DNA from: Clostridiales bacterium
GTDB taxonomy: Bacteria; Bacillota; Clostridia; Christensenellales; Aristaeellaceae
Length of the DNA: 64,000 bases
Direction: 5' to 3'
NCBI GenBank assembly: GCA_015056145.1
Contig: SVGY01000012.1
Location: 1 to 64,000, forward strand
Each line of letters opens with the position of its first letter. Position 1 is the first letter of the stretch. Made by a program: the position numbers and the translations under genes. The notes below the pieces were generated by a model. The model had not been told where the DNA came from. It saw only the letters and a list, made by a program, of their open reading frames with translations, and did no database searches. Shown here piece by piece: positions 8,480 to 16,644 of this stretch.

Positions 8480-9695
8480 TCCATGCCTCCTGTATTCTCT
8501 CAGCACACTCCCGGGGAGCGGCTTCATTGGAGATTGTGCAATCGGCAGTCTCCGCATAGAGGCTCTGCCGCTGCTGCCACAGCCTGTCCAACGCAGCCCG
8601 GTCTTTGGAAAGGGGCCGGCCATCCATGGCTAACAGATCAAGGCTGCGGGTAATGTGTACCACAAAACCGTTCTGCCGCAGGGCTTTACGGTTTTCCGGG
8701 CGGATAACGGCCCCTCCGCCGGTCAGAAGAATACGACCCACTCCGCTGCCGAGGCGACGGATCACCTCTGTTTCACGCTTGCGGAAACCTTCCTCTCCTT
8801 CCCCGGCAAAAATCTCCGGGATGGTTCGGCCAGCTTCCCGTGCGATGACTTCGTCGGTATCCACAGCCTCCCGGCCAAGCAGGGCTGCCAGTTCCTTGCC
8901 AAGGGTGGATTTGCCGCAACCCGGCATACCTACCAGCACCAGATTCATGGAGGCCGCCCGAAGGGATGCCTCGGCTTCCACCGCCTTTTGCAGAGCGATG
9001 GGTTTTCCGGCAAACTGTTCAGCAGCACGAACCGCTTGATACACCAGCATTTTAAGCCCTCCGGTTGCGGGAATGCCCAGCAGTTCCGCCTGCTGTACCA
9101 GCCTGGTGCGCATGGGGTTGTAAATCACATCCACCACGCCTTTCAGGCCGGAAAAACGTTCCAGATCCACCGGCGCAGCCTCCACGCCGGGATACATGCC
9201 CACAGGAGTGGTGTTGATGATATAGTCGGCATCCAAATGAAGGTGCAGGTTATCATAATTGTTTTCCCCGCTGCGGGATACGACCAACGGCCTGCCCCCC
9301 TGGCGGCGCACCACGCACACCGCAGTCCGGCTGGTGCCTCCGCTGCCAAGAATCAACACCTTGCGCCCTGCAAAATCTGCACCGATGCTTTTGCACAGCA
9401 TATCAAAGCCGTAGGCGTCGGTATTATCGCCGAAATAGCTGCCATCAGAGCGTCGGATGACCGTATTCACACTGCCGATCTCCCGGGCGGTTTCGCTCAT
9501 ATCCGCAAGGAAGGGGATCACTTTCTGCTTGTAGGGGATGGTCACGTTAAAGCCGCCCAGGGTGTTGGTTTGCATAAAGTCCGCCACAGTTTCGGGCGGC
9601 ATGGGCAGAAGGTCGTACTCATAATCCGCCAAAAGACCATGCAGCACCTTGGAATAGCTGTGGCCCAGCTTTTCACCGATGAGGCCGTATTTCAT
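8460..9695 (-). CDS. aroE/aroK: Shikimate dehydrogenase-shikimate kinase fusion
   Basis: One 411-residue polypeptide performs steps four and five of the shikimate pathway. Residues 1-249 are AroE: GHSYSK shikimate site, catalytic Lys56 in NVTIPYKQK, Asp93 in DNTDAYGFD, and NADP motif GSGGTSRTA. Residues 250-411 are AroK: P-loop GMPGCGKST (256-264), DTDEVI, FRKRE, LTGGGAV and GRPL. No stop or frameshift separates them. Fusion may channel shikimate. The gene sits between pheA and aroQ in the operon. Confidence 0.95.
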   Translation of the reverse strand: MKYGLIGEKLGHSYSKVLHGLLADYEYDLLPMPPETVADFMQTNTLGGFNVTIPYKQKVIPFLADMSETAREIGSVNTVIRRSDGSYFGDNTDAYGFDMLCKSIGADFAGRKVLILGSGGTSRTAVCVVRRQGGRPLVVSRSGENNYDNLHLHLDADYIINTTPVGMYPGVEAAPVDLERFSGLKGVVDVIYNPMRTRLVQQAELLGIPATGGLKMLVYQAVRAAEQFAGKPIALQKAVEAEASLRAASMNLVLVGMPGCGKSTLGKELAALLGREAVDTDEVIAREAGRTIPEIFAGEGEEGFRKRETEVIRRLGSGVGRILLTGGGAVIRPENRKALRQNGFVVHITRSLDLLAMDGRPLSKDRAALDRLWQQRQSLYAETADCTISNEAAPRECAERIQEAWNEALRS

Positions 9696-9707
9696 GGTTT
9701 CAGCTCC

Positions 9708-10847
9708 TTAGATTTCCTGATAGCTGCCCAGATAGGTGTAGCCTTCCTGCTTGGTGATAATATCGCTGAGAAGCTTTGCCACATCCTCGTCGGCGGGGTC
9801 GGCTTCCAGGTCGAAATAGAACTGGAACTCAAAATCCGTACCGGGAATGGGACGGCTTTCCAATTTGGTCAGGTTGAGGCCGTGGGCTGCAAAGCCGGCG
9901 ATCTGGTTATACAGGGAGCCGGGCTTATGGGGCAGCTGCAGCATCAGGCTGGTGCGGTTGGAGCCGGGATAGATCTCCATATCCCGTGCGATGCAGATGA
10001 AGCGGGTGAAGTTGGAGTCGCTGTTGGCGATATTTTCCTCCACCACATCCAGGCCGTAAAGCTCGTCGCAGCCCCGGGAAGAAATGGCGGCAATATCCTT
10101 TCGTCCGCTTTCATGCACCATTTTGGCGGCAACGGCAGTGTTTTCACACATGGTGATCTTCACATTGGGCAGTTTCTTGAGGAACAGGCTGCACTGGCCC
10201 AGGGCCTGCTGATGGCTGACCACTTCCTTGATATCGCTGAGCTTCACGCCGGGGTTGGCAAGCAGGCGGTGATCCACCTTCATCTTGATGCTGCGCACGA
10301 TATGGAAACGGTGACTGCGCATCAGATCATACACCTGTGTTACGGAACCGTTGGCGCTGTTTTCGATGGGCAGCACGCCATACTGGCAAAAGCCACTTTC
10401 AATAGCCTGGAAAACACCCTCGAAATTCCGGAAATACATGATATCCGGCAGGCTGAAAAGCCGGTCGCAGGCCTGCTGGCTGTAAGCGCCCTCAATGCCC
10501 TGGCAAGCTACCTTTGCCTGTTTGGGGAAGGTAGCGGGCGTATTGGCCATGGCGTTTTTCAGAACATCCCGGAATCCGGAGGCATCGCCCACATACTGCC
10601 GCTGGTAGTTGCGGCTGATATCAAAAAGCGTGTTATAGAGCAGGCGCACGGGCATCTGCAGATCCGGCTCCACCCGGGAGGCCTGACGAACCAGCACCTG
10701 GCGTTCCCGCTCGGGGTCATACACGGGCAAATTATTTTCCTGCTTGTAGTGGGCAATTTCCCTGGCAACATTCATTCTCTTGCTAAACAGCTTTACAAGT
10801 TCCTCGTCAATTTTGTTGATTTCTTCCCGAAGATTGGTCATATCCAT
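9708..10847 (-). CDS. pheA: Bifunctional chorismate mutase/prephenate dehydratase
   Basis: This 379-residue P-protein directs chorismate to phenylpyruvate. Residues 1-90 are an AroQ-type mutase (LREEINKIDEELVKLFSKRM). Residues of about 108-290 are prephenate dehydratase, with GIEGAYSQQA, PIENS and the catalytic NFTRF. Residues of about 297-379 are the ACT regulatory domain with GSLY and ESRP, the Phe-binding motifs, so feedback inhibition by phenylalanine is expected. GGAGAGAGAACC precedes the ATG. Confidence 0.95.
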   Translation of the reverse strand: MDMTNLREEINKIDEELVKLFSKRMNVAREIAHYKQENNLPVYDPERERQVLVRQASRVEPDLQMPVRLLYNTLFDISRNYQRQYVGDASGFRDVLKNAMANTPATFPKQAKVACQGIEGAYSQQACDRLFSLPDIMYFRNFEGVFQAIESGFCQYGVLPIENSANGSVTQVYDLMRSHRFHIVRSIKMKVDHRLLANPGVKLSDIKEVVSHQQALGQCSLFLKKLPNVKITMCENTAVAAKMVHESGRKDIAAISSRGCDELYGLDVVEENIANSDSNFTRFICIARDMEIYPGSNRTSLMLQLPHKPGSLYNQIAGFAAHGLNLTKLESRPIPGTDFEFQFYFDLEADPADEDVAKLLSDIITKQEGYTYLGSYQEI

Positions 10848-10868
10848 GGTTCTCTCTCCTTCCCAAAT

Positions 10869-11927
10869 TTACTGAGCCGCAAGTTGCATCCACTCCGCAA
10901 AACGATCAAGCGGTATGGGCTTCAGCTCGCAATGCCCGATTCTCTCAGGTAATACAAGGGTAATCTTATTTCCCGCCCGCTTCTTATCCGAAAGGGCGGC
11001 TGCCAGCAATTGTGCCGGCTCAAACTCTGTCCAGGTGGGCAAGCCCATGTTTTGCAGCGTTCGGACGATGCGATCCAGCGTTCCGGCATCGCAAATGTCC
11101 AATTTGTTTGCCAGCCTTGCGGCCATCACCATGCCGATGGCAACGCCTTTGCCGTGAGAAACGCCAAAATCGGAGCATTTTTCAATAGCGTGGCCGAAGG
11201 TGTGGCCCAGGTTCAGCAGCTGCCGGCTGCCCCTGTCTTTTTCGTCCATCTCTACCAATTCTGCCTTTTGGCGGATGCACCGGGCAATAACCTCCTCCAT
11301 CCGCTCTTTCCACTGTCCTTCCTCAAAAAGAGCGAACAGGGGTTCATCGTCCAGAATGCCGTATTTGACGCACTCCGCTGCACCGTCGATGAGGATTTCC
11401 TCCGGCAGAGTCAACAGGGCCTCCGGGTCGCAAAAAACGGCCCTGGGCTGATAAAATGCGCCTGCCAGGTTTTTCCCCTGCTGAAGGTCCAAACCCGTCT
11501 TGCCTCCGACGCTGCTATCCACCATGGCAAGCAAAGTGGTAGGCACCTGCACAAAGGCGATGCTCCGGAGGTAACAGGCTGCCGCAAAGCCGGCCATATC
11601 GCCGGGCACGCCGCCGCCCAGCGCAACAATGCAATCCGAGCGGGTCAGGTGCTGTTCTGCAAGGAATTCCAGCATCCTGCCCCACCACTGAAGGTTTTTG
11701 TGCTCCTCGCCATGGGGCATGGCGAAACGGCATACATCGAATCCGCTTTCTACAAGGTTTTCCTCTATGCGCCGGCCGTAGATGCCGTCTACCGTATCAT
11801 CGGTAAGAATGGCGATCTTACAGGTCTTACCCAGCACGGCCAGCAGTTCACTGCCCAGCCGGTTCATCAGCCCGGTTTCAATTTTCACATCGTAGGCAGG
11901 CGAAGTGTTCACCCGGATCGTATTCAC
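10869..11927 (-). CDS. aroB: 3-Dehydroquinate synthase
   Basis: This 352-residue NAD- and metal-dependent enzyme cyclises DAHP to 3-dehydroquinate. Motifs are GGGVPGDMAGF, DSSVGGKTGLD and the metal ligands Glu in AECVKYG and His in LGHTFGHAIE and SHGKGVAIG. It begins with GTG that overlaps the tyrA stop (GTGA), so it is translationally coupled. Length is typical. Confidence 0.96.
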   Translation of the reverse strand: MNTIRVNTSPAYDVKIETGLMNRLGSELLAVLGKTCKIAILTDDTVDGIYGRRIEENLVESGFDVCRFAMPHGEEHKNLQWWGRMLEFLAEQHLTRSDCIVALGGGVPGDMAGFAAACYLRSIAFVQVPTTLLAMVDSSVGGKTGLDLQQGKNLAGAFYQPRAVFCDPEALLTLPEEILIDGAAECVKYGILDDEPLFALFEEGQWKERMEEVIARCIRQKAELVEMDEKDRGSRQLLNLGHTFGHAIEKCSDFGVSHGKGVAIGMVMAARLANKLDICDAGTLDRIVRTLQNMGLPTWTEFEPAQLLAAALSDKKRAGNKITLVLPERIGHCELKPIPLDRFAEWMQLAAQ

Positions 11928-12772
11928 TGCTTCTTCCCCCGTTTTTCGGTTTCTGCCTTGCGTTCCCGACCCTCCCGGAGAAGGCTGCGCAAGGTTTCCT
12001 CCTGACCATCTCTAAGGGCGTCCCTGTACTGCGTCAGCCGCTCGATAAGGCCGTCCAGTTCCCGCAAAAGCGGCTCCCGGTTCTGCTGGAACAGCTCCGT
12101 CCACAGGTTTTCGTCCACACTTGCCACCCGGGACATATCCCGGAAACTGCCTGCGGAAAAGCCGTGATGCCCCAGCATCAGCGGGCTGCGCACATAGGCG
12201 CTTGCCACCACATGAGGAAGCTGAGAGGTATAAGCAATGACCTGATCATGCTCCTCAGCCGTGGTGATGACCACCTGCCCAAAGCCCAGGCCAAGAAAGA
12301 ATTTTTTCAATCTTTCAAGGGTCTGGATGTCCGTGCCCGGAGGCGGAGTGAGGATCATGGACGCCCGGTCAAACATGGTATCCGTTGCATATTCCAGCCC
12401 GGAATGTTCCACGCCCGCCATGGGATGCCCGCCAACAAACATAAAATCATTTTTCTTGGCAATTTCCCACAGAGGCTCGCAAATGGCCCGCTTCACGCCG
12501 CACACGTCAATAACAGTTGCACCCTTGCGGATAACTCCGGCGTGATTGCGCACATACTCCACTGCCCCACCAGGCCAGGTGGCGACAATCAGCATATCGC
12601 ACTGGCCCAGATTCTCCTCCGTCAGCTCGCCATGAGTGGCTTCCAGCAACTTGGCCTTCTGCATCACCTGGCGGCTCATATCCATGCCCAGAACCGTGTG
12701 ATCTGTATGCTTGAGCAGGGTTTTGGCAAGAGAGCCGCCAATGAGACCCAGTCCGATTATGCCTATCTTCAT
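11924..12772 (-). CDS. tyrA: Prephenate dehydrogenase
   Basis: This 282-residue NAD-dependent enzyme converts prephenate to 4-hydroxyphenylpyruvate for tyrosine. It starts with the Rossmann motif GIIGLGLIGGSLA and carries GGHPMAGVEHSG with the catalytic His. It has no obvious C-terminal ACT domain, unlike many Bacillus enzymes; the last 40 residues are charged helix. The ATG overlaps the aroF stop (ATGA). Confidence 0.94.
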   Translation of the reverse strand: MKIGIIGLGLIGGSLAKTLLKHTDHTVLGMDMSRQVMQKAKLLEATHGELTEENLGQCDMLIVATWPGGAVEYVRNHAGVIRKGATVIDVCGVKRAICEPLWEIAKKNDFMFVGGHPMAGVEHSGLEYATDTMFDRASMILTPPPGTDIQTLERLKKFFLGLGFGQVVITTAEEHDQVIAYTSQLPHVVASAYVRSPLMLGHHGFSAGSFRDMSRVASVDENLWTELFQQNREPLLRELDGLIERLTQYRDALRDGQEETLRSLLREGRERKAETEKRGKKQ

Positions 12773-13794
12773 GCCTGGTTCTCCTTAGCAAAGCTGTATG
12801 CATGGGGGCGGATGGCGTTCACGCTATCCATAACATCCCGGAAGGCTTCGGGAGTCAGAGACTGTGCGCCATCGCAAAGCGCCTTTTTGGGATCGTTGTG
12901 CACTTCGATCATCAGGCCGTCTGCACCGCAGGCAGTGGCAGCGATGGCCATGGGCTTCACCATCCAGGCGATGCCGGTAGCGTGGCTGGGGTCTACCACG
13001 ATGGGCAGATGGGTCAGCTTCTTCAGCATGGGCACCGCAGCCAGATCCAGCGTGTTGCGGGTAGCGGTCTCGAAGGTACGGATACCACGCTCACAGAGGA
13101 TGACCTGCTCGTTGCCGCCTGCCATGATGTACTCGGCGCTCATGAGCAGTTCCTGCAGAGTATTGGCAAGACCACGCTTGAGCAAAATGGGCTTTCCGGT
13201 ACGCCCCAATTCTTTGAGCAGCTCGAAGTTCTGCATATTACGGGCGCCCACCTGAATCACATCCACCTCGTCAAAGAGGGGCAGCTGGCTCAGATCCATG
13301 ATTTCCGTTACTACGGGCAGGCCGGTTTCCTTCTTGGCCATCAGCAAAAGATCCAGGCCGTGGCCCCGCAGGCCCTGAAATGCATAAGGAGAAGTACGGG
13401 GCTTGAATGCGCCGCCACGGAGCATGGTTGCGCCCGCAGCCTTCACCTGGCGTGCCACATCGCAAATCTGCTCTTCGGACTCGATGGAGCAAGGGCCAGC
13501 AATGACCTGGAATGCCCCGCCGCCGATGGATACACCGCCGGCAGTGATAACGCTGTCTTCCTCATGGAACTTGCGGTTGGCGTTTTTGTAGGGTTCCTGT
13601 ACCCGCTTTACATCCTCCACGATATCCAACGCCCGCAGCAGGTCGATATCCACAGTGGAGGTATCGCCCACAAGGCCCAGCAAAGTATGGGTAGCGCCCT
13701 GGGAGGGGTGCACGGTCAGGTTTTGGCTCTTGAGCCAGTCCAGAAGGTTTTCAAGCTGTTTTTCATTAGGATTCTTTTTCAGGATGACAATCAT
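12769..13794 (-). CDS. aroF: 3-Deoxy-7-phosphoheptulonate (DAHP) synthase, ferredoxin-like-domain type
   Basis: This 341-residue enzyme condenses PEP and erythrose-4-phosphate, the entry to the shikimate pathway. Residues 1-70 form the N-terminal ferredoxin-like regulatory domain (MIVILKKNPNEKQLENLLDW) typical of type I-beta enzymes. The barrel follows with IAGPCSIES, RGGAFKPRTSPY, QVGARNMQN, LKRGL and VDPSHATG. The start at 13794 follows GGAGG and gives the family's normal N-terminus. It is the first gene after the attenuator. Confidence 0.95.
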   Translation of the reverse strand: MIVILKKNPNEKQLENLLDWLKSQNLTVHPSQGATHTLLGLVGDTSTVDIDLLRALDIVEDVKRVQEPYKNANRKFHEEDSVITAGGVSIGGGAFQVIAGPCSIESEEQICDVARQVKAAGATMLRGGAFKPRTSPYAFQGLRGHGLDLLLMAKKETGLPVVTEIMDLSQLPLFDEVDVIQVGARNMQNFELLKELGRTGKPILLKRGLANTLQELLMSAEYIMAGGNEQVILCERGIRTFETATRNTLDLAAVPMLKKLTHLPIVVDPSHATGIAWMVKPMAIAATACGADGLMIEVHNDPKKALCDGAQSLTPEAFRDVMDSVNAIRPHAYSFAKENQA

Positions 13795-13823
13795 GGTATT
13801 GCGCCTCCAAATACTTTCAAAAT

Positions 13824-13853
13824 AAAAACCCCTACGGCATTGAGCCGCAGGGG
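13824..13853 (-). terminator. Attenuator terminator upstream of aroF
   Basis: The leader transcript contains CCCCTGCGGC, a 5-nt loop, GCCGTAGGGG and then TTTTT, ending 30 nt before the aroF start. It lies between the leader peptide stop and aroF, exactly where an attenuator terminator belongs. I could not identify the competing antiterminator helix by eye. Confidence 0.82.
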
Positions 13854-13881
13854 ATTGCAAACAATTTACAATGCAAACCGC

Positions 13882-13980
13882 TTATGCAGCGCAATGGGAA
13901 AAAGCCTTACCAAAGTAGGTAAAGCTAAAGTAAAAGGAGTAATACAGGCCGCTGAAGATATTGGTGGTTTTCATCGACAT
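13882..13980 (-). CDS. Phe/Tyr-rich leader peptide of the aromatic operon
   Basis: This 32-codon ORF starts with ATG behind AAAGGAGGAC and ends in TAA 28 nt before the attenuator stem. It encodes six Phe and four Tyr, most clustered between residues 9 and 27 (including YYSFYFSF). Such a peptide is the sensor of classical attenuation: ribosomes stall when charged Phe- or Tyr-tRNA is scarce and the downstream terminator does not form. The products of pheA and tyrA in the operon match these two amino acids. Confidence 0.85.
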   Translation of the reverse strand: MSMKTTNIFSGLYYSFYFSFTYFGKAFSHCAA

Positions 13981-14008
13981 GTCCTCCTTTCCCATTTGCT
14001 TGTCATAG

Positions 14009-14037
14009 AGAATACCACCATTCTTTTTCCCTGTCAA
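14009..14037 (-). promoter_or_regulatory. Promoter of the aromatic amino acid operon
   Basis: The minus strand reads TTGACA, 17 nt, TATTCT, about 30 nt before the leader peptide start. Confidence 0.82.
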
Positions 14038-14084
14038 TGAATAGACAATGAAAAAACAATGTCCTATGCTGGTTTTCAGGGCGT

Positions 14085-14945
14085 TTATTCCCCTTCCAGC
14101 ATGGTTTTCACTTTAAGACCCGCTGCCTTTACGGCATTTTTTCTCTCGCCCCTGGCAGTGAGTTCCTCCATGCTTTCACGGAGAGAAAGCCCCCGAATGA
14201 TCCCATCGAAAATCTGTGCTTCCAGGGACAACTCGCTTTTTGCTGCTTCCGGTGCAGGGATATCCTCCGCCGCCCACTGAAACACGATGCAGTATTCACC
14301 CTTATCGGCCTTGGGATTATTCTGCAGTTCCTCCAGCACAGCGGAGACGCTGCCACGGATCGTTTTTTCATACTTCTTGGTCAGGTCACAGCTGGCGCTC
14401 ACCAGGGTGGCCGGCAGCGTTTCTTTCACCACGGAAAGCAGATCCATGACCCGGTGAGGGGATTCATGCACCACTGCCGTTTTGGAGCGGCGGGCCATAT
14501 CCAGCAGTTTTTCCTTCAGTTCGCTTTTCTGCCTGGGCAAAAAGCCGAAGAAAGTAAACTCCGTCACATCCAGGCCGCTGACGCTGAGGGCGCTGGCCAT
14601 GGCGGTGGGGCCCGGAACCGCCACCACATCAATGCCCGCCTTCACCGCCTCTGCGGTAAGTATGCTGCCAGGATCGCTGATGCAGGGCGTTCCTGCGTCG
14701 GTGGTTACGGCCACGTCGATGTTTTCTTCCAGCATGCGCGCCACAATCTGGGCTGCCTTGCCCCGTTCGTTATGCTCGTGGCAGGAGGTAAGGGGTGTAG
14801 GGATATCAAAAGCGTTGCACAGTTTCATAGTGACCCGGGTATCCTCCGCCGCAATCAGGCTGACGGATTTCAGCGTCTCTATGGCACGGGGAGTCATATC
14901 GCCCAGATTGCCGATGGGCGTTGCTACAACGTACAGAGTGGGCAT
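14085..14945 (-). CDS. rsmI: 16S rRNA (cytidine-1402-2'-O)-methyltransferase
   Basis: This 286-residue SAM-dependent enzyme of the tetrapyrrole-methylase fold modifies C1402 in the decoding centre. Diagnostic segments are LYVVATPIGNLGDMTPRA at the N-terminus, AAEDTR, SCHEHNE, DAGTPCISDPG and VPGPTA. The gene lies 2 nt after rsmH, whose product modifies the same nucleotide on N4, so the two form a functional pair. Confidence 0.95.
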   Translation of the reverse strand: MPTLYVVATPIGNLGDMTPRAIETLKSVSLIAAEDTRVTMKLCNAFDIPTPLTSCHEHNERGKAAQIVARMLEENIDVAVTTDAGTPCISDPGSILTAEAVKAGIDVVAVPGPTAMASALSVSGLDVTEFTFFGFLPRQKSELKEKLLDMARRSKTAVVHESPHRVMDLLSVVKETLPATLVSASCDLTKKYEKTIRGSVSAVLEELQNNPKADKGEYCIVFQWAAEDIPAPEAAKSELSLEAQIFDGIIRGLSLRESMEELTARGERKNAVKAAGLKVKTMLEGE

Positions 14946-14947
14946 GA

Positions 14948-15892
14948 TTACTCCCCTTTCTTTTCAAAGATGCGCAGCTTGGCGCTGCGGCTGCGGACGT
15001 TTTCGTCCACCTCTGTCTTGCTGGGCTTCACTGCACCGCCAAGAGCCTTGCCCAGCGGTTTCCTGCCGCAGGTGCAAATGGGCGCTTTGGGAGGACAGAT
15101 GCAGGGGTTCTGCATGGTTCGGAATGTATTCTTTACGATACGGTCCTCCAGTGAATGGAAGGTAATTACCAGCAGGCGACCGCCGGGGGCCAGAAGATCC
15201 ACAAAGTCATAAAGAGCTTTTTCCAGCGGAGCCAGCTCATCGTTCACGGCAATGCGCACTGCCTGAAAGGTTCTGCGTGCCGGATGACCGTCATCCTTGC
15301 GACGCACTGCCTTTGGGATGGCCGCATCCACCACCGCCACAAGATCCTGGGTGGTGAGCAGCGGCTTTTCTGCCCGTTTTTCCGCAAAAATCTGAGCAAT
15401 GCGGGCAGCCCACTTTTCCTCGCCGTAATCGGTGAGAATACGCCGGAATTCCTCTGGACTGATGCGGGCAAGGTATTCTGCCGCCGTTTCTCCCCGGGAA
15501 GTATCCATGCGCATATCCAGCGGGGCATCTTCGTGATAGCTGAAGCCTCTTGCGCCTTCATCCAGCTGATGGCTGCTTACTCCCAGATCCAGCAGCGCCC
15601 CGTTCAGGGGGGGCGTTCCGGCAGCCGTCAGCAATTCCTTCGCATCGTGAAAATTTCCGTGAATGGCCTGAAAACCGGGATAATCCCTCAACCGATGAGA
15701 GGCGGCCGCAATGGCTTCCTCGTCCCGGTCGATGCCGAAGAGGCGGGCCTTGCCTCCAGAAAGGCGCAGAATGCCTTCGCTGTGGCCTCCACCCCCAAGG
15801 GTTCCGTCCGCATAGACCCCTTCCGGAGCAGGCTCTATCCATTCCATCACTTCGTCAAAGAGTACCGGAATATGGTGAAAGTTTACTTCCAT
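14948..15892 (-). CDS. rsmH: 16S rRNA (cytosine-1402-N4)-methyltransferase
   Basis: This 314-residue SAM-dependent methyltransferase shows HIPVLFDEVMEWI, DGTLGGGGHSEGIL (SAM loop), IDRDEEAI, LLDLGVSSHQLD, FQAVRIAVNDEL and VITFHSLEDRIVK. I chose the ATG at 15892 because GGAGG lies 5 nt upstream; an ATG at 15904 precedes that site. Length agrees with the family. It follows the ITPase-like gene by 16 nt. A mraZ/ftsL-type division cluster, the usual neighbour, is absent. Confidence 0.95.
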   Translation of the reverse strand: MEVNFHHIPVLFDEVMEWIEPAPEGVYADGTLGGGGHSEGILRLSGGKARLFGIDRDEEAIAAASHRLRDYPGFQAIHGNFHDAKELLTAAGTPPLNGALLDLGVSSHQLDEGARGFSYHEDAPLDMRMDTSRGETAAEYLARISPEEFRRILTDYGEEKWAARIAQIFAEKRAEKPLLTTQDLVAVVDAAIPKAVRRKDDGHPARRTFQAVRIAVNDELAPLEKALYDFVDLLAPGGRLLVITFHSLEDRIVKNTFRTMQNPCICPPKAPICTCGRKPLGKALGGAVKPSKTEVDENVRSRSAKLRIFEKKGE

Positions 15893-15908
15893 TGCATCCT
15901 CCATGGCA

Positions 15909-16544
15909 TTATCCCTGCTTTTCAAGACCCAGCCCCTCCAGCAGGAAGGGCAGCCAGGGATTGGTCTTTTTATCGGTGGAAAGCTTAAACATTTCCTTGG
16001 GTTTGTCCTTTTGAAGGAAAGGCGTTTCGCCATCCGGCATCAGGGACAGGGAATCCAGGGGCCAGCCGGGCCTGCGCACGGGATAAGGCTCCGCCACCAT
16101 GCAAAAGGCCTTCTTTTCCGCTTCCTCCATGGTATCCAGATAGGTCAGCGTACCGGCAGGTGTTTTCAGTGCAAAGCCATCCAGATAGAAGGCCTTGACT
16201 TTGCCACCCAGCTGCCCGATAAGACTGCTGTAATAGGCGATCATTTCATCGTCATCCAGTCTTTTTCCCTGGGGCGTACGGATGTGCAGCCCGGGCTGCC
16301 GGGGATCTTCCAGCGGCAAAGCAGCAAAATACAGCCCCGAATCATTGCAGATCACATAATCCGCATACCGGCCGTAAAATTCCGCCTTCAGCCGGGCGTT
16401 TTCCCGGGGATCTGCACCGTTTTCCACGGGTTCCGCTTCGATATTCAGATCTCTTGGAGTAACAAAGCTTACATCGTACCCCTGAAACCACTTTTCAAAC
16501 ATGCGCACCTTGGCTGGATTGGTGGTGCCAAGCAAAATCTGCAT
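15909..16544 (-). CDS. Ham1/RdgB-family non-canonical purine NTP pyrophosphatase, divergent
   Basis: This 211-residue protein resembles the ITPase family that removes dITP and XTP from nucleotide pools. It has the N-terminal GTTNPAK (the SxNxxK-like motif), ENARLKAEFYG and NDSGLYFAAL with the catalytic Asp. The C-terminal half is divergent: the usual SARY and S-H-R-G-A segments are missing, and the last 60 residues look different. Activity is therefore less certain than the fold. It leads a rdgB-rsmH-rsmI group. Confidence 0.8.
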   Translation of the reverse strand: MQILLGTTNPAKVRMFEKWFQGYDVSFVTPRDLNIEAEPVENGADPRENARLKAEFYGRYADYVICNDSGLYFAALPLEDPRQPGLHIRTPQGKRLDDDEMIAYYSSLIGQLGGKVKAFYLDGFALKTPAGTLTYLDTMEEAEKKAFCMVAEPYPVRRPGWPLDSLSLMPDGETPFLQKDKPKEMFKLSTDKKTNPWLPFLLEGLGLEKQG

Positions 16545-16587
16545 GGAAGCTCATCCTTTCCTTCAGGGAAATGTGGGGCCAAACTGC

Positions 16588-16636
16588 GAAAAAGCCGTTC
16601 CCTCTGCGCCTTTTCTATAAAAACGCAGAGGGACGG
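16588..16636 (-). terminator. valS terminator
   Basis: The stem CCGT-CCCTCTGCG pairs with CGCAGAGGG-AACGG and is followed on the minus strand by CTTTTT, just beyond the valS stop. Confidence 0.85.
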
Positions 16637-16644
16637 TATTACAC

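Noticed and set aside
13795..14040. Leader peptide as a chance ORF
   Set aside because: Considered and set aside because the strong ribosome site, 10 aromatic residues in 32 codons, promoter and following terminator occur together in the expected order.
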